Shown here piece after piece: positions 36,719 to 45,750 of a stretch of DNA of 64,000 nucleotides. The first letter of the stretch is position 1. Each line of letters opens with the position of its first letter. The DNA lies in NCBI RefSeq assembly GCF_900103535.1, contig NZ_FNHQ01000007.1, positions 49,379-113,378 of the forward strand, given 5' to 3'. Both the position numbers and the translations under genes were made by a program. Source of the DNA: Megasphaera paucivorans. Lineage in GTDB: Bacteria > Bacillota > Negativicutes > Veillonellales > Megasphaeraceae. A model generated the notes under the pieces. The model was not told the origin of the DNA, did no database searches, and saw nothing but the letters and a program-made list of their open reading frames with translations.

Positions 36719-37459
36719 ATGAAATTTGTATGTATTATTCCGTCGCGGTATGCTTCTACACGACTTCCTGGAAAACCATTGGCAGATATAGCTGGAAAAC
36801 CTATGATTCAGCGTGTATATGAACAGGCGGTTCAGGCACAGAAATTGGCCGCTGTTGTTGTAGCTACGGATAATCCTAAAGTATATGATACGGTGGTTAC
36901 ATTTGGCGGCAAAGCAGTTATGACGCGGGAAGACCACATTAATGGTACAGATCGTTTAGCAGAAGCGGTGGAACAGTTTGGAGATGTTGATGTTGTTATT
37001 AATGTGCAGGGCGATGAACCTCTGATTAGTCCTACTGTGATCGATGCATTGTGCCATGTCTTTGAAGAAAATCCTAATCTGGATATGGCCACAGTAGCTA
37101 CTCCCCTTTTGGAATCAGAATATAATGAACCCAGTGCGGTGAAAGTTGTTATGAACCGCAACGGGGAAGCTATGTATTTTTCACGTTCCTTGATACCGTA
37201 TCCACGAAATCCCTTTCACGACGCGGTTAAGCCATATAAACATATTGGTATATATGCGTACCGGCGTGATTTTCTTTTACAATATGCTAAGATGGAATCT
37301 ACGCCGATGGAAACCGTGGAATCTTTGGAACAATTGCGTGTTTTGGAAAATGGTTATACAATCAAGGTAATCGTGACAAATCATCAATTTATCGGGATCG
37401 ATACGCCGGAGGACTTAGCACGTATTCGGAAATATTTTGCAAAGGAGAATACTAAATGA
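36719..37459 (+). CDS. kdsB: CMP-Kdo synthetase (3-deoxy-manno-octulosonate cytidylyltransferase)
   Basis: KdsB activates Kdo with CTP. The N-terminal nucleotidyl-transferase motif IIPSRYASTRLPGKPLADI and the VINVQGDEPLISP metal/nucleotide loop are diagnostic, with KHIGIYAYRRDFLL later. The length is 246 residues. It overlaps kdsA by four bases, so activation and synthesis of Kdo are translated together. Confidence 0.97.
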   Translation: MKFVCIIPSRYASTRLPGKPLADIAGKPMIQRVYEQAVQAQKLAAVVVATDNPKVYDTVVTFGGKAVMTREDHINGTDRLAEAVEQFGDVDVVINVQGDEPLISPTVIDALCHVFEENPNLDMATVATPLLESEYNEPSAVKVVMNRNGEAMYFSRSLIPYPRNPFHDAVKPYKHIGIYAYRRDFLLQYAKMESTPMETVESLEQLRVLENGYTIKVIVTNHQFIGIDTPEDLARIRKYFAKENTK

Positions 37460-38295
37460 AAAGTGTAGTTATTGGAAATAAAAGTGTTGGCGGAGACGGA
37501 AAACTTTTTGTTATGGCCGGTCCGTGTGTAATAGAAAATCCAGACCGTTGTCTGCTTATCGGCAGAGAAATGAAAAGGATTTGTAATAAACTGGGACTTA
37601 CGTATATTTTTAAAGCTTCTTTTGACAAGGCAAACCGTTCTTCTTATAATTCTTTTCGCGGCCCGGGATTAAAAGAAGGAATGCGTATTTTGGGAGACAT
37701 AAAAAAAGAACTTCAAATTCCGGTGGTGAGTGATATCCATTCTATTGAACAAATAGAACCGGCAGCAGAAGTATTGGATGTACTGCAGATTCCCGCATTT
37801 TTATGCCGTCAAACTGATTTGATATATGCAGCAGCCCAGACTGGCAAAGCTGTAAACGTAAAAAAAGGTCAATTTATGGCACCGGGTGATATGAAAAATG
37901 TTGTAGGCAAAATAGAAGAGGCTGGCAATACTAATATTATTTTAACAGAGCGGGGTTTTTCTCTGGGGTATAATAATCTTGTCGTAGATATGCGGAGTTT
38001 TCCCATTATGCGCAGCTATGGGTACCCCGTTGTATTTGATGCCACGCATAGTGTACAATTGCCTGGCGGCAGTGGGACCAAATCCTCAGGACAGCGGCAG
38101 TTTATTGGAAACTTGGCCAGAGCAGCAACCGGAAGCGGGATAGATGGGGTATTTATGGAGGTTCATGACAATCCGAAGGAAGCGTTATGCGATGGACCGA
38201 ATATGCTGTATTTGACACAAGTGGAAGCAGTGCTTCAGGATATGATCGCTATCAATGAAATCGTAAAAAAAAGTGTAGAAACAGATAAAGAATAA
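37456..38295 (+). CDS. kdsA: 3-deoxy-8-phosphooctulonate synthase (Kdo-8-phosphate synthase)
   Basis: KdsA condenses arabinose-5-phosphate with phosphoenolpyruvate. Motifs include FVMAGPCVIENPDRCLLIG, FKASFDKANRSSYNSFRGPG, VSDIHSIEQIEPAAEV, QIPAFLCRQTDLI and the late FDATHSVQLPGG region. The 279-residue size is standard. A Cys near the N-terminus in GPCVI is the metal-ligand position used in class II enzymes, so a metal-dependent form is likely. Confidence 0.96.
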   Translation: MKSVVIGNKSVGGDGKLFVMAGPCVIENPDRCLLIGREMKRICNKLGLTYIFKASFDKANRSSYNSFRGPGLKEGMRILGDIKKELQIPVVSDIHSIEQIEPAAEVLDVLQIPAFLCRQTDLIYAAAQTGKAVNVKKGQFMAPGDMKNVVGKIEEAGNTNIILTERGFSLGYNNLVVDMRSFPIMRSYGYPVVFDATHSVQLPGGSGTKSSGQRQFIGNLARAATGSGIDGVFMEVHDNPKEALCDGPNMLYLTQVEAVLQDMIAINEIVKKSVETDKE

Positions 38296-38311
38296 CGCAG
38301 AGGTGAGCATG

Positions 38312-39283
38312 ATGGATATATTGGAAGAGGCAAAAGAAGTATTGCAGGAAGAAGCGGCAGGCATTGAAAAACTTATTCCGAAACTGGATCAGAGTTTTGT
38401 AAATGCTGTCAATATAATTATGGAATCCAGCGGCCGAGTTGTTGTAACTGGTATGGGAAAATCCGGGCATATAGCGCGTAAAGTATCGGCGACATTATCC
38501 AGTACGGGAACCCCTTCGATTTGGCTTCATCCGGCAGAAGGCATTCATGGTGATTTGGGAATGGTAACCGCTGATGATATTATTCTCGCTTTTTCCAAGA
38601 GCGGCGAAACAACAGAGATTATCAATTTATTGCCGTCCTTGCGCCGTATCGGTGCAAAAATAATTTCCATTGTAGGTAATCATAATTCGACGTTGGCAAA
38701 AAACTCTGATGTTATTTTGGATGCTTCGGTGGAAAAGGAAGCTTGCCCCTTAGGATTGGCACCGACGACAAGTACGACAGTGTCCTTGGCTTTAGGCGAT
38801 GCATTAGCTGTAGTATTGCTGTCGAGACATCATTTTACCCCTGATCAATTTGCCGTATTTCATCCAGGTGGAGCTCTGGGACGAAAACTTTTACTGACTG
38901 TAGAAAATGTGATGCATAAAGGCAATGATAATCCTGTTATTAGTGAAGATAGTACCGTGCAGGATGCCTTGTTCATGATGACAGAAAAGGGACTGGGAGC
39001 GGTTTCGGTTGTTGATGGAGAGGGTGTTCTTATTGGATTAGTTACGGATGGTGATGTACGCCGGGGGTTGGAAACGGGATCTAATTTTTTAAAATGGCCC
39101 GTTGAAGCGATGATGACAAAAAATCCGAGAGTTATTACTGATGATCAATTAGCAGCAGCGGCCTTGCATATTATGGAAAAGAACCAGCCGCGTCCCATTA
39201 CGGTACTTCCGGTCGTGGATAAGGATAAAAAAGCAGTCGGCATGATTCATTTAACTGACTTGCTGCGCCGGGGAGTGGTGTAA
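38312..39283 (+). CDS. kdsD: Arabinose-5-phosphate isomerase (KpsF/GutQ/KdsD family)
   Basis: KdsD converts ribulose-5-phosphate to arabinose-5-phosphate for Kdo synthesis. The SIS domain shows VVVTGMGKSGHIARKVSATLSS-type sequence (key residues GMGKSG, SSTGTPS, HGDLGM, SKSGET), and two C-terminal CBS domains follow from about residue 205 (VMHKGNDNPVI and AMMTKNPRVIT). ATG 38312 is chosen because AGAGGTGA ends at 38306; GTG 38303 and ATG 38309 are alternatives. The operon position between kdsA and kdsC fixes its role. Confidence 0.94.
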   Translation: MDILEEAKEVLQEEAAGIEKLIPKLDQSFVNAVNIIMESSGRVVVTGMGKSGHIARKVSATLSSTGTPSIWLHPAEGIHGDLGMVTADDIILAFSKSGETTEIINLLPSLRRIGAKIISIVGNHNSTLAKNSDVILDASVEKEACPLGLAPTTSTTVSLALGDALAVVLLSRHHFTPDQFAVFHPGGALGRKLLLTVENVMHKGNDNPVISEDSTVQDALFMMTEKGLGAVSVVDGEGVLIGLVTDGDVRRGLETGSNFLKWPVEAMMTKNPRVITDDQLAAAALHIMEKNQPRPITVLPVVDKDKKAVGMIHLTDLLRRGVV

Positions 39284-39284
39284 A

Positions 39285-39818
39285 ATGAAATATTTGACTC
39301 AAATAAAACTTTTAGCTTTAGATGTGGATGGAGTTTTGACTGATGGAATTATTTATTATGGACTGATGGGTGATTCCATGAAAGGATTTTCCGCGCATGA
39401 TGGCATGGGAATTTCTTTAGCTCGCGCGGGGGGATTAAAAACAGCACTTATTACGGGAAGACGATCACCCATGGTAGAACAGCGGGCTAGAGATTTGCAT
39501 ATCGACTATGTAATACAAGATGCAGCGGATAAACTTGCAGAAATGCAGAAGCTTTGCAGTGCGCAGGGACTTACGTTAAAAGAGGTCGCGTACATGGGAG
39601 ACGATTTGAACGACGTGGAACTTATTTCTCACGTTGGATTTGGCGCCGCACCTAATGATGCCTGTGAAGAAGCAAAAAGAAATGCAGCTTTCGTTTCGGC
39701 ATATAATGGCGGACATGGCGCTTTAAGAGAACTTGTAGAATACATTCTCAAAGGACAAGATAAATGGGCACATATACTGCGGCAGTATAAATCAGGCCGG
39801 GTTGATATAAAACAATAG
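39285..39818 (+). CDS. kdsC: Kdo-8-phosphate phosphatase
   Basis: KdsC removes phosphate from Kdo-8-phosphate. This HAD-superfamily (C0 type) enzyme has the nucleophile motif ALDVDGVLTDG, the Thr motif ALITGR, and the acidic motif YMGDDLNDVELI. The 177-residue length is typical. It starts one base after kdsD. A translation frame into the next gene is separated by 18 bases that contain a GAAAGGAG site. Confidence 0.95.
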   Translation: MKYLTQIKLLALDVDGVLTDGIIYYGLMGDSMKGFSAHDGMGISLARAGGLKTALITGRRSPMVEQRARDLHIDYVIQDAADKLAEMQKLCSAQGLTLKEVAYMGDDLNDVELISHVGFGAAPNDACEEAKRNAAFVSAYNGGHGALRELVEYILKGQDKWAHILRQYKSGRVDIKQ

Positions 39819-39836
39819 AGGAAAGGAGTACTGGCA

Positions 39837-40754
39837 GTGTCTAAAGAGTGGCAGTACGTTACTGCGCGAAAAATAAGCAGAATAGTTTGTCATCTTTCAT
39901 ATCCTACCATAGTATCTCTGGGAAGAAAGATGGGACCTGTTGTGAAAATAATTTTAAAAAAACAACGGGAACGAGGTGTATTTCATATTATCCGCGGTTT
40001 AGGATGTGGAGAAGCGGAAGCACGTCGTATTATAACGGAACTATTCCGGAATTTGGGACAATCGCTGTTGGAAATTCTGTATACTCCCAAATTGACAAAG
40101 GAAAATATTTCTCAGTATGTTTCTATTGACCATCCTGAACGAATAGAGCAAGCCTTGCAGGAAAATAAAGGGGTTATTGTATTGACTGGGCATGTTGGCA
40201 ACTGGGAATGGATGGGGGCGGCATTAGCTTTATATGGATATCCGGCTACGACAATCGTAAAGCGCCAGCCGAACGACCAAGTTACGCGATTTCTAAATGA
40301 AAACCGGGAAATGATGGGATTAGAAGTTTTTGCCCGTGGCGGCAATGAAATGATTGGGGCAGCCAGAGCGTTAAAACGTAAAAAAATATTAGGGTTTCTG
40401 GCAGATCAAGATGGTGGATTTCGTGGTGTTCCTCAGGTGTTTTTGGGGAAGATGTCATCAACCCCGGTGGGACCGGCTATGTTTGCCCGGAAATTTCGTT
40501 CACCTATTATACCTGTTTTTGCTGTTCACGATGATAACCATCACAATCAGCTCATAGTGGGGGAAATTATTCATTATGAAGATACGGGAAATCCGGATGC
40601 AGATATAACCCGCTTAACGCGAGAATTAGCAGTATTGACAGAGAATTTCATTAAAGATCATCCAACCGAATGGTTATGGTTCCAACATCGCTGGAGCACA
40701 GCACCGGAGGAAATCATTGCGTTGCAGAAAAAAAACGGAGGAATATGGCAATGA
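39837..40754 (+). CDS. lpxL: Lipid A biosynthesis acyltransferase (LpxL/HtrB family)
   Basis: This lysophospholipid-type acyltransferase adds a secondary acyl chain to Kdo-lipid IVA. The HX4-5D/E motif is in LTGHVGNWEWMGAALA, with FLADQDGGFRGVPQVFLG and PTEWLWFQHRW near the end, all typical of HtrB/LpxL. It has 305 residues and a membrane-proximal N-terminus. The start is GTG 39837 after AAGGAG. Only one late acyltransferase is present in the block, so a penta-acyl lipid A is possible unless another lies elsewhere. Confidence 0.91.
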   Translation: MSKEWQYVTARKISRIVCHLSYPTIVSLGRKMGPVVKIILKKQRERGVFHIIRGLGCGEAEARRIITELFRNLGQSLLEILYTPKLTKENISQYVSIDHPERIEQALQENKGVIVLTGHVGNWEWMGAALALYGYPATTIVKRQPNDQVTRFLNENREMMGLEVFARGGNEMIGAARALKRKKILGFLADQDGGFRGVPQVFLGKMSSTPVGPAMFARKFRSPIIPVFAVHDDNHHNQLIVGEIIHYEDTGNPDADITRLTRELAVLTENFIKDHPTEWLWFQHRWSTAPEEIIALQKKNGGIWQ

Positions 40755-41308
40755 TGATGCACAAACTTAAACATAATAAAATAACGATAGGTGTTTGCAT
40801 TATTATTGTTTTGTTTGCTGGAGTATTATATTGGATTTTAAGCAGTCAGGACCAGGAAGATAGTGAACAAAAAAAGAATGATAATTTAGTTGAATTCGAA
40901 GGCTCTACGCTGGAGGAAAAAAAGGATGGCAAGCTTATTTGGAGTTTAACTGCCGATAAAATTCAAGTTGATCCAGATACTAAAATAATATATGTAACAC
41001 ACCCACATATCATTATTGCAGATGTAGATGGAGAAGAAATGAAAATCGAAGCTCCTATGGGAATAGTTGACAGAAACAAGCAGACGTTGCAAGTAAAACC
41101 TCCTATTAAGGCAACGACGGATAATGGCAGTACGTTGCAGACTGAGGGCAGTGTGTATTATAATATGGATACACGGTTAATCAAGGGGGGGAAAGTGTAT
41201 ATGCAGAAAGCAGATGGTACCGCATTAAGCGGGGATGCTTTTGAAACAGATGCCTCCTTGAACAAAGTAACATTGACAGGGCACGCAAAGGTAACTAAGG
41301 GAGAATAG
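40751..41308 (+). CDS. lptC: LPS export ABC transporter periplasmic protein LptC
   Basis: LptC is the bitopic inner-membrane protein that passes LPS from the LptBFG transporter to LptA. A single N-terminal membrane helix (ITIGVCIIIVLFAGVLYWIL) is followed by a beta-rich Lpt domain (GSTLEEKKDGKLIWSLTADKI, then a repeated up-and-down strand pattern). It has about 185 residues. ATG 40751 overlaps the lpxL stop; ATG 40745 and 40754 are close alternatives and GGAGG is at 40737-40741. A 75-residue-longer frame from 40670 lies inside lpxL and is not favoured. Confidence 0.88.
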   Translation: MMMHKLKHNKITIGVCIIIVLFAGVLYWILSSQDQEDSEQKKNDNLVEFEGSTLEEKKDGKLIWSLTADKIQVDPDTKIIYVTHPHIIIADVDGEEMKIEAPMGIVDRNKQTLQVKPPIKATTDNGSTLQTEGSVYYNMDTRLIKGGKVYMQKADGTALSGDAFETDASLNKVTLTGHAKVTKGE

Positions 41309-41312
41309 CAAT

Positions 41313-42053
41313 ATGAGCAGACGACCAATAACATGTAAAATCATAACAGTTTTACTGCTGGGAGCGATGATGATACCAGCTGCAGGGACTATGGCTGCCG
41401 ATAATGAAAACCCAGCGGTTTCCGTTACAGCAGATAAGCTTTCGTATGATGGAAAAAACTATGTGGCAACGGCGACGGGAAATGTTGTAATTGTTCGAGA
41501 CCAGGCTACCATGACCGGGGATCAGGCGGTTTACAACTTAAAGTCGGCAGAAGCAGATATGGAAGGACATGTTGCGGTGGAGCAGCCTAATATGCATATG
41601 ACTTCTGATACATTGCATTCAGCCAATAAAAATTACGTTGTTGCTACGGGGAATGTGAATGGTGTGTATGAAGATAAAAAACTGCGCGGCGATAAAGTCG
41701 AATATCATTTGGATCAGGATTATGGTATTATAACAGGTAACGGTTATTTACAGGCACAAGGAGCGGAATTGTGGGCAGATACCATTCAGGGCTGGTTTAA
41801 ACAAATTAAGGCAGTTGGAACCGGCAATGTTCATATTGAATCCCCCGCAGATAACTTGATTGCATATGGGAATCGAGCAATATATACACAAACACCGAAT
41901 CAAAATGATGGTGTTATTCATATGCTTGGAAATGTGCGGGCAAATCAAAATGGAAATTCTTTGACAGGGGACAATATTGAAATCCGCTTGGCGGATAATT
42001 CCGTGCAGACGATGAGTCGTTCTACGGTAGTGCTTGTTCCGGGGAATGAATGA
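41313..42053 (+). CDS. lptA: Periplasmic LPS transport protein LptA (OstA-like)
   Basis: LptA forms the beta-jellyroll bridge carrying LPS through the periplasm. A signal peptide (ITVLLLGAMMIPAAGTMAAD) is cleaved probably after AMA/AA near residue 28. The mature part has repeated OstA strands: VTADKLSYDGKNYVATATGNVVI, MTGDQAVYNLKSAEADMEG and later DKVEYHLDQDYGIITGNG. At 246 residues it is longer than E. coli LptA, suggesting additional strands, a common feature of diderm Firmicutes. It lies four bases after lptC. Confidence 0.88.
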   Translation: MSRRPITCKIITVLLLGAMMIPAAGTMAADNENPAVSVTADKLSYDGKNYVATATGNVVIVRDQATMTGDQAVYNLKSAEADMEGHVAVEQPNMHMTSDTLHSANKNYVVATGNVNGVYEDKKLRGDKVEYHLDQDYGIITGNGYLQAQGAELWADTIQGWFKQIKAVGTGNVHIESPADNLIAYGNRAIYTQTPNQNDGVIHMLGNVRANQNGNSLTGDNIEIRLADNSVQTMSRSTVVLVPGNE

Positions 42054-42068
42054 GAATAAGGGGGAATT

Positions 42069-42788
42069 ATGTTCATTCAAACGAAGCAACTTGTAAAAAC
42101 ATATAAAGAACGTAATGTAGTAGATGGAGTTAGCCTTCATGTTGATAAAGGGGAAATTGTAGGACTGCTGGGGCCGAATGGGGCCGGAAAAACAACGACT
42201 TTTTACATGATAGTTGGAATAGAACGGCCTACTTCGGGAAATATTTATATAGATGGCAATGATATTACCCAGTTGCCTGTTCATCGCAGAGCCCATTATG
42301 GGATAGGATATTTACCTCAGGAAGCCTCTATTTTTCGTAAATTGACAGTAGAAGATAACCTGTTGGCTATGCTGGAAACAACAAAATTAAGTAAAAAAGA
42401 ACAAAAAAACAAAGCAGAAGCTTTGATGGAAGAATTTACCATTACAAAATTACGTAATCGTTTGGGTATTCAATTATCAGGCGGCGAACGGCGGCGTGTG
42501 GAAATTGCCCGCTGTCTTGTCATGGATCCGGCATTTATTTTGTTAGATGAACCGTTTGCCGGAATCGACCCATTGGCAGTAAATGATATTCAGAGTATAA
42601 TTCAGCACTTGAAAAATCGTGGTATGGGTGTTCTTATTACGGATCACAATGTTCGAGAAACCTTGAGTATTGTTGATAAAGCGTATATTTTGAATGAAGG
42701 GAAAATCCTTCTTGAAGGAGATCCGGATACTGTTGCTAACGATCCTGTAGCCAAAAAATTCTATTTGGGCGAAGAATTTACAATGTAA
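42069..42788 (+). CDS. lptB: LPS export ABC transporter ATP-binding protein LptB
   Basis: LptB powers LPS extraction from the inner membrane. Walker A is GPNGAGKTT near residue 40, the Q-loop region is YLPQEASIFRKLTVEDNL (characteristic of LptB), the signature is LSGGERRRVEIARCL, and Walker B is FILLDEPFAGIDP with HNVRETL for the switch His. The 239-residue length is standard. It is followed 17 bases later by a single LptF/G-type permease gene. Confidence 0.96.
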   Translation: MFIQTKQLVKTYKERNVVDGVSLHVDKGEIVGLLGPNGAGKTTTFYMIVGIERPTSGNIYIDGNDITQLPVHRRAHYGIGYLPQEASIFRKLTVEDNLLAMLETTKLSKKEQKNKAEALMEEFTITKLRNRLGIQLSGGERRRVEIARCLVMDPAFILLDEPFAGIDPLAVNDIQSIIQHLKNRGMGVLITDHNVRETLSIVDKAYILNEGKILLEGDPDTVANDPVAKKFYLGEEFTM

Positions 42789-42805
42789 TCGATATGGAGA
42801 AATGA

Positions 42806-43894
42806 ATGCGAATATTAGATAAATATATTTTAAAAGAATTTATTGGCCCTTTTTTATTTGGTGTATGCGCGTTTACAAGTGTTTTTGTAGGCACGGGTAC
42901 ATTATATCGTATTGCGAATTTGATCAATGAATTTGGAGCCTCGGCTTGGACTGCATTTCGCGTGCTGGTATTAGCGATGCCTTCTATTATAGTCTTAACA
43001 TTTCCGATGTCTGTATTGTTAGGGGCATTATTAGCATTTGGACGTCTCTCTGGTTCCAGTGAAATGATTGTCATGCGCTCAGGCGGACAGAATTTTCTGC
43101 GATTGGCTATGCCTGTTTTTATTGCGGCTTTTGTTATTTCTTTAGGTACGACAGCTTTTAATGAATTTGTTGTACCGCAAGCTAATAATGCTTATAACAG
43201 AATAATAAATGAAGAAGTAAAACATAGTGCGGCACCAAAAACACAAGACCACATTGTTATTAAAGATGTACACGGCGCAGATATTGCCAGCTTGATGTAT
43301 GCTCGTCAGTTCGATGGGGATACAAAAGAACTTAAAAATATTACGTTGCAGGAATTTGAAAACGATGTTCTTACAAGAGTGGAAAATGCCGACTATGCTG
43401 TCTGGGATGGCTCTAAGTGGGTTATGAAAGATGGGATTATTTATGACTTATCGCTTAAAGGGGAAATCGAACGGACGATGCACTTTAAGAGTCAGGCAAT
43501 GCCGATTAATCAGACACCAAAAAAAATTGGAGAATCCCAGCGTAAGCCTGAAGAAATGACAATTCGAGAATTACGGGAACAAATCCGTATATTGGATGAA
43601 AATTCGGTAGATACAAATAAAATGAAGGTAGAAATGTATAATCGATTTGCTCTGCCTCTGGCCAGTTTGGTGTGCGCTGTTATAGGAGCACCATTAGGCT
43701 TGCAAAAGCAGCGCGGTAGTTCTTCTATTGGCTTTGGAGTCAGCGTCATCGTTATTTTTATTTACTATTCGATCATGACATTGAGTAATGCCTTAGGCAA
43801 CAGCGGAAAGCTTACCCCATTTTTAGGAGCGTTTCTGCCCAATATCCTTTGTGGTATTACCGGCATTATTTTGGTATATCGAGCATCCAAATAA
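42806..43894 (+). CDS. LPS export permease, LptF/LptG (YjgP/YjgQ) family
   Basis: This 362-residue membrane protein has three N-terminal and three C-terminal hydrophobic segments around a periplasmic beta-jellyroll domain of about 170 residues, the LptF/LptG architecture. It begins RILDKYILKEFIGPFLFG and shows SEMIVMRSGGQN, the coupling region contacting LptB, then RFALPLASLVCAVIGAPLG. E. coli uses an LptF-LptG heterodimer; here only one gene lies in the cluster, so it may act as a homodimer or pair with a product encoded elsewhere. It is the last gene of the LPS block. Confidence 0.92.
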   Translation: MRILDKYILKEFIGPFLFGVCAFTSVFVGTGTLYRIANLINEFGASAWTAFRVLVLAMPSIIVLTFPMSVLLGALLAFGRLSGSSEMIVMRSGGQNFLRLAMPVFIAAFVISLGTTAFNEFVVPQANNAYNRIINEEVKHSAAPKTQDHIVIKDVHGADIASLMYARQFDGDTKELKNITLQEFENDVLTRVENADYAVWDGSKWVMKDGIIYDLSLKGEIERTMHFKSQAMPINQTPKKIGESQRKPEEMTIRELREQIRILDENSVDTNKMKVEMYNRFALPLASLVCAVIGAPLGLQKQRGSSSIGFGVSVIVIFIYYSIMTLSNALGNSGKLTPFLGAFLPNILCGITGIILVYRASK

Positions 43895-43949
43895 ATGGTT
43901 AGTGGTTAGTTTTCAGTGTTTTGGCTGAAATACTGATTGCTAACCATTT
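43893..43949 (+). other. Long hairpin after the LptF/G gene
   Basis: AAATGGTTAG (43893-43902) and CTAACCATTT (43940-43949) are exact inverse copies and enclose a second small inverted repeat TTTCAG/CTGAAA. The hairpin begins at the stop codon. No T run follows, so its action as a terminator is uncertain; it may mark a transcription or mRNA-processing boundary at the end of the LPS operon. Confidence 0.5.
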
Positions 43950-44068
43950 ATAGTATATAAATAATAGAAATTAGTAAAAAAATATGAATAATGATGACAG
44001 ATGCAGGCATAATGGTATATTATAATAGTTATATTAGATACATGACTATGTTGAAAGGAGGGGCGCAT

Positions 44069-45319
44069 ATGGAATATGGCTGGATAATGTTGCTTATACT
44101 GGCGATTATGGGTGGAATTATTGCATATATAGGCGATAAAATAGGCTCACGCGTAGGTAAACGAAAAATTGTTTTATTTGGTTTGCGCCCTAAATATACA
44201 TCTATATTAGTTACTATTTTAACTGGCATCAGTATTGCGGCAGTTACCTTGGGAGTGATGTCCGTATTATCTGAAAATGTACGAATTGCGCTGTTTGGGA
44301 TGCATCAGCTGCAACTGCAAAAAGCAGAATTGGAAGTACAGCGGGATAAATTGCTGAAACAAGCAGCCGATTTGGGCAATGAAATGCGTGATAAAAATGA
44401 ATTGCTGGCTTCTAATGAAGAGTTGCTGCGAAAACAAGAAGCACAACTCGACGAATCAAATAAGAAACTGCGGATAACTATGTTGGATTTACAACAAGTA
44501 CAAGCGGCAAGAAATGATATCAGTAATCAATTGGCTCTTGCCCAAGTGGCGTATGATCAAGCTATTTCTCAAAAACAGGGCGAAATTGATAATTTAGAGT
44601 CCGTGAAGAGTGATTTGAATCAAACAAATTCAGCTTTGAAAAAAGCGAATACGGCATTAGAAAACCGCAATCAAATGTTGAATGCGATTATGCAGAATGT
44701 TCGTGAAGGACAAGTGTTGTTCCGGGTGGGAGAAGTATTATCTACATCTATATTGGAATCGGGTCTGGATCAAGCGAAAACTCGTGAAGAGTTGAGTGAT
44801 TTTATGAGTCAAACTAATACGTATATACGTCAGCATTTAGGTATAAAAGATGAAAATGCTATTGTTTTATATATTTCACAGGAGGAATTTGATGCTACTG
44901 TGAAGCAACTTTCCCAGGCATCACCGGGTAAGAAATTGATTCGCCTTACAGCGGCAGGAAATATTATCTTAGGTGAACCTGCCTTGGTTCATGTTGAAGT
45001 CTATGATAATAATCTGATATATCACAAAGGATATGTTGTATATTCTGAAACTATCAGACATAGTGAAATGGCCGGAAATATTGAACTTCAAGTTGTCCGT
45101 TTCCTTCATAATGTCAATATGCAGGCACAGGCAAATGGGGTACTTCCGGATCCCTTGACGGGAAAAGTCGGAGCATTGACAGGAATAGAAATGTTTGATA
45201 CTATTTCAAAGATTAAGTCCTACGGAGATGCAGATATTGTGCTGGAAGCTGTGACGACGCATGATATTTACCCTGCTGGTCCATTGAGTATCAATATAGT
45301 AGCTAGTCCGGCATTGTAA
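44069..45319 (+). CDS. DUF3084 membrane-anchored coiled-coil protein
   Basis: Two N-terminal membrane helices (IMLLILAIMGGIIAYIG and ILVTILTGISIAAVTLGVM) are followed by a long coiled coil (residues about 75-205, rich in Gln, Glu, Asn and Leu) and a C-terminal folded domain. This matches DUF3084, known mainly from cyanobacteria and Negativicutes, both diderm or related lineages, and of unknown function. ATG 44069 lies five bases after AAAGGAGGGG, giving 416 residues. The following YqgF-like gene starts 17 bases later, so the two are probably cotranscribed. Confidence 0.85.
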   Translation: MEYGWIMLLILAIMGGIIAYIGDKIGSRVGKRKIVLFGLRPKYTSILVTILTGISIAAVTLGVMSVLSENVRIALFGMHQLQLQKAELEVQRDKLLKQAADLGNEMRDKNELLASNEELLRKQEAQLDESNKKLRITMLDLQQVQAARNDISNQLALAQVAYDQAISQKQGEIDNLESVKSDLNQTNSALKKANTALENRNQMLNAIMQNVREGQVLFRVGEVLSTSILESGLDQAKTREELSDFMSQTNTYIRQHLGIKDENAIVLYISQEEFDATVKQLSQASPGKKLIRLTAAGNIILGEPALVHVEVYDNNLIYHKGYVVYSETIRHSEMAGNIELQVVRFLHNVNMQAQANGVLPDPLTGKVGALTGIEMFDTISKIKSYGDADIVLEAVTTHDIYPAGPLSINIVASPAL

Positions 45320-45336
45320 ATGAAGGAAGGTAAAAA

Positions 45337-45750
45337 ATGATAGTTGCTATTGATCCGGGTTCTGATAAGACAGGTGTTGCCATTTTGCAGGAAAATGGCA
45401 AATTGGTTGAAAAAAAAATAGTTATGACAGGAGATTTTTCTGCCTGTTTAGAGGAGATATATGCTCATTTTCCTATTACCCATATTGTGATGGGTAATGG
45501 CACATATCATAAAGTATTGCAACCCGTTGTAGAAAATTGGATACGGCAGCAGCAAAATCCTATTTTGTTTGTTCTGGTGAATGAAGCCTATACGACGGTG
45601 GAAGGAAGAAAATTATATTGGCAATATACACCGCGGCATGGCTGGCGGCGTTTTGTGCCTTTGTCTTTTCAATATCCGCCGGAACCCGTAGATGATTTTG
45701 TAGCATGGATTATAGGAATGCGATATATTGAAACATTAGGAGGGAAATAA
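45337..45750 (+). CDS. RNase H-fold protein resembling RuvC/YqgF resolvases
   Basis: The 137-residue protein begins IVAIDPGSDKTGVAILQENGK, the first beta-hairpin and acidic residue of the RNase H-like fold used by RuvC and YqgF, and later has ITHIVMGNGTYH and VNEAYTTVEGRKLYW, equivalent to the Glu-containing motif of YqgF. The last acidic motif may be PVDDFVAWIIGM. It is thus probably a nuclease or a nuclease-like protein, but it is not the canonical RuvX. Its consistent partner here is DUF3084; it overlaps the YitT gene by one base. Confidence 0.78.
   Translation: MIVAIDPGSDKTGVAILQENGKLVEKKIVMTGDFSACLEEIYAHFPITHIVMGNGTYHKVLQPVVENWIRQQQNPILFVLVNEAYTTVEGRKLYWQYTPRHGWRRFVPLSFQYPPEPVDDFVAWIIGMRYIETLGGK

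Noticed and set aside
42806..43894. A second LptF/G gene hidden in an overlapping frame next to lptF
   Set aside because: Only one permease frame with six membrane segments exists between lptB and the end of the block.
43991..44068. An N-terminal extension of 26 residues to the DUF3084 protein
   Set aside because: The AAAGGAGGGG site at 44054-44063 and first membrane helix fit ATG 44069; the extra sequence overlaps a probable promoter and is not helix-like.
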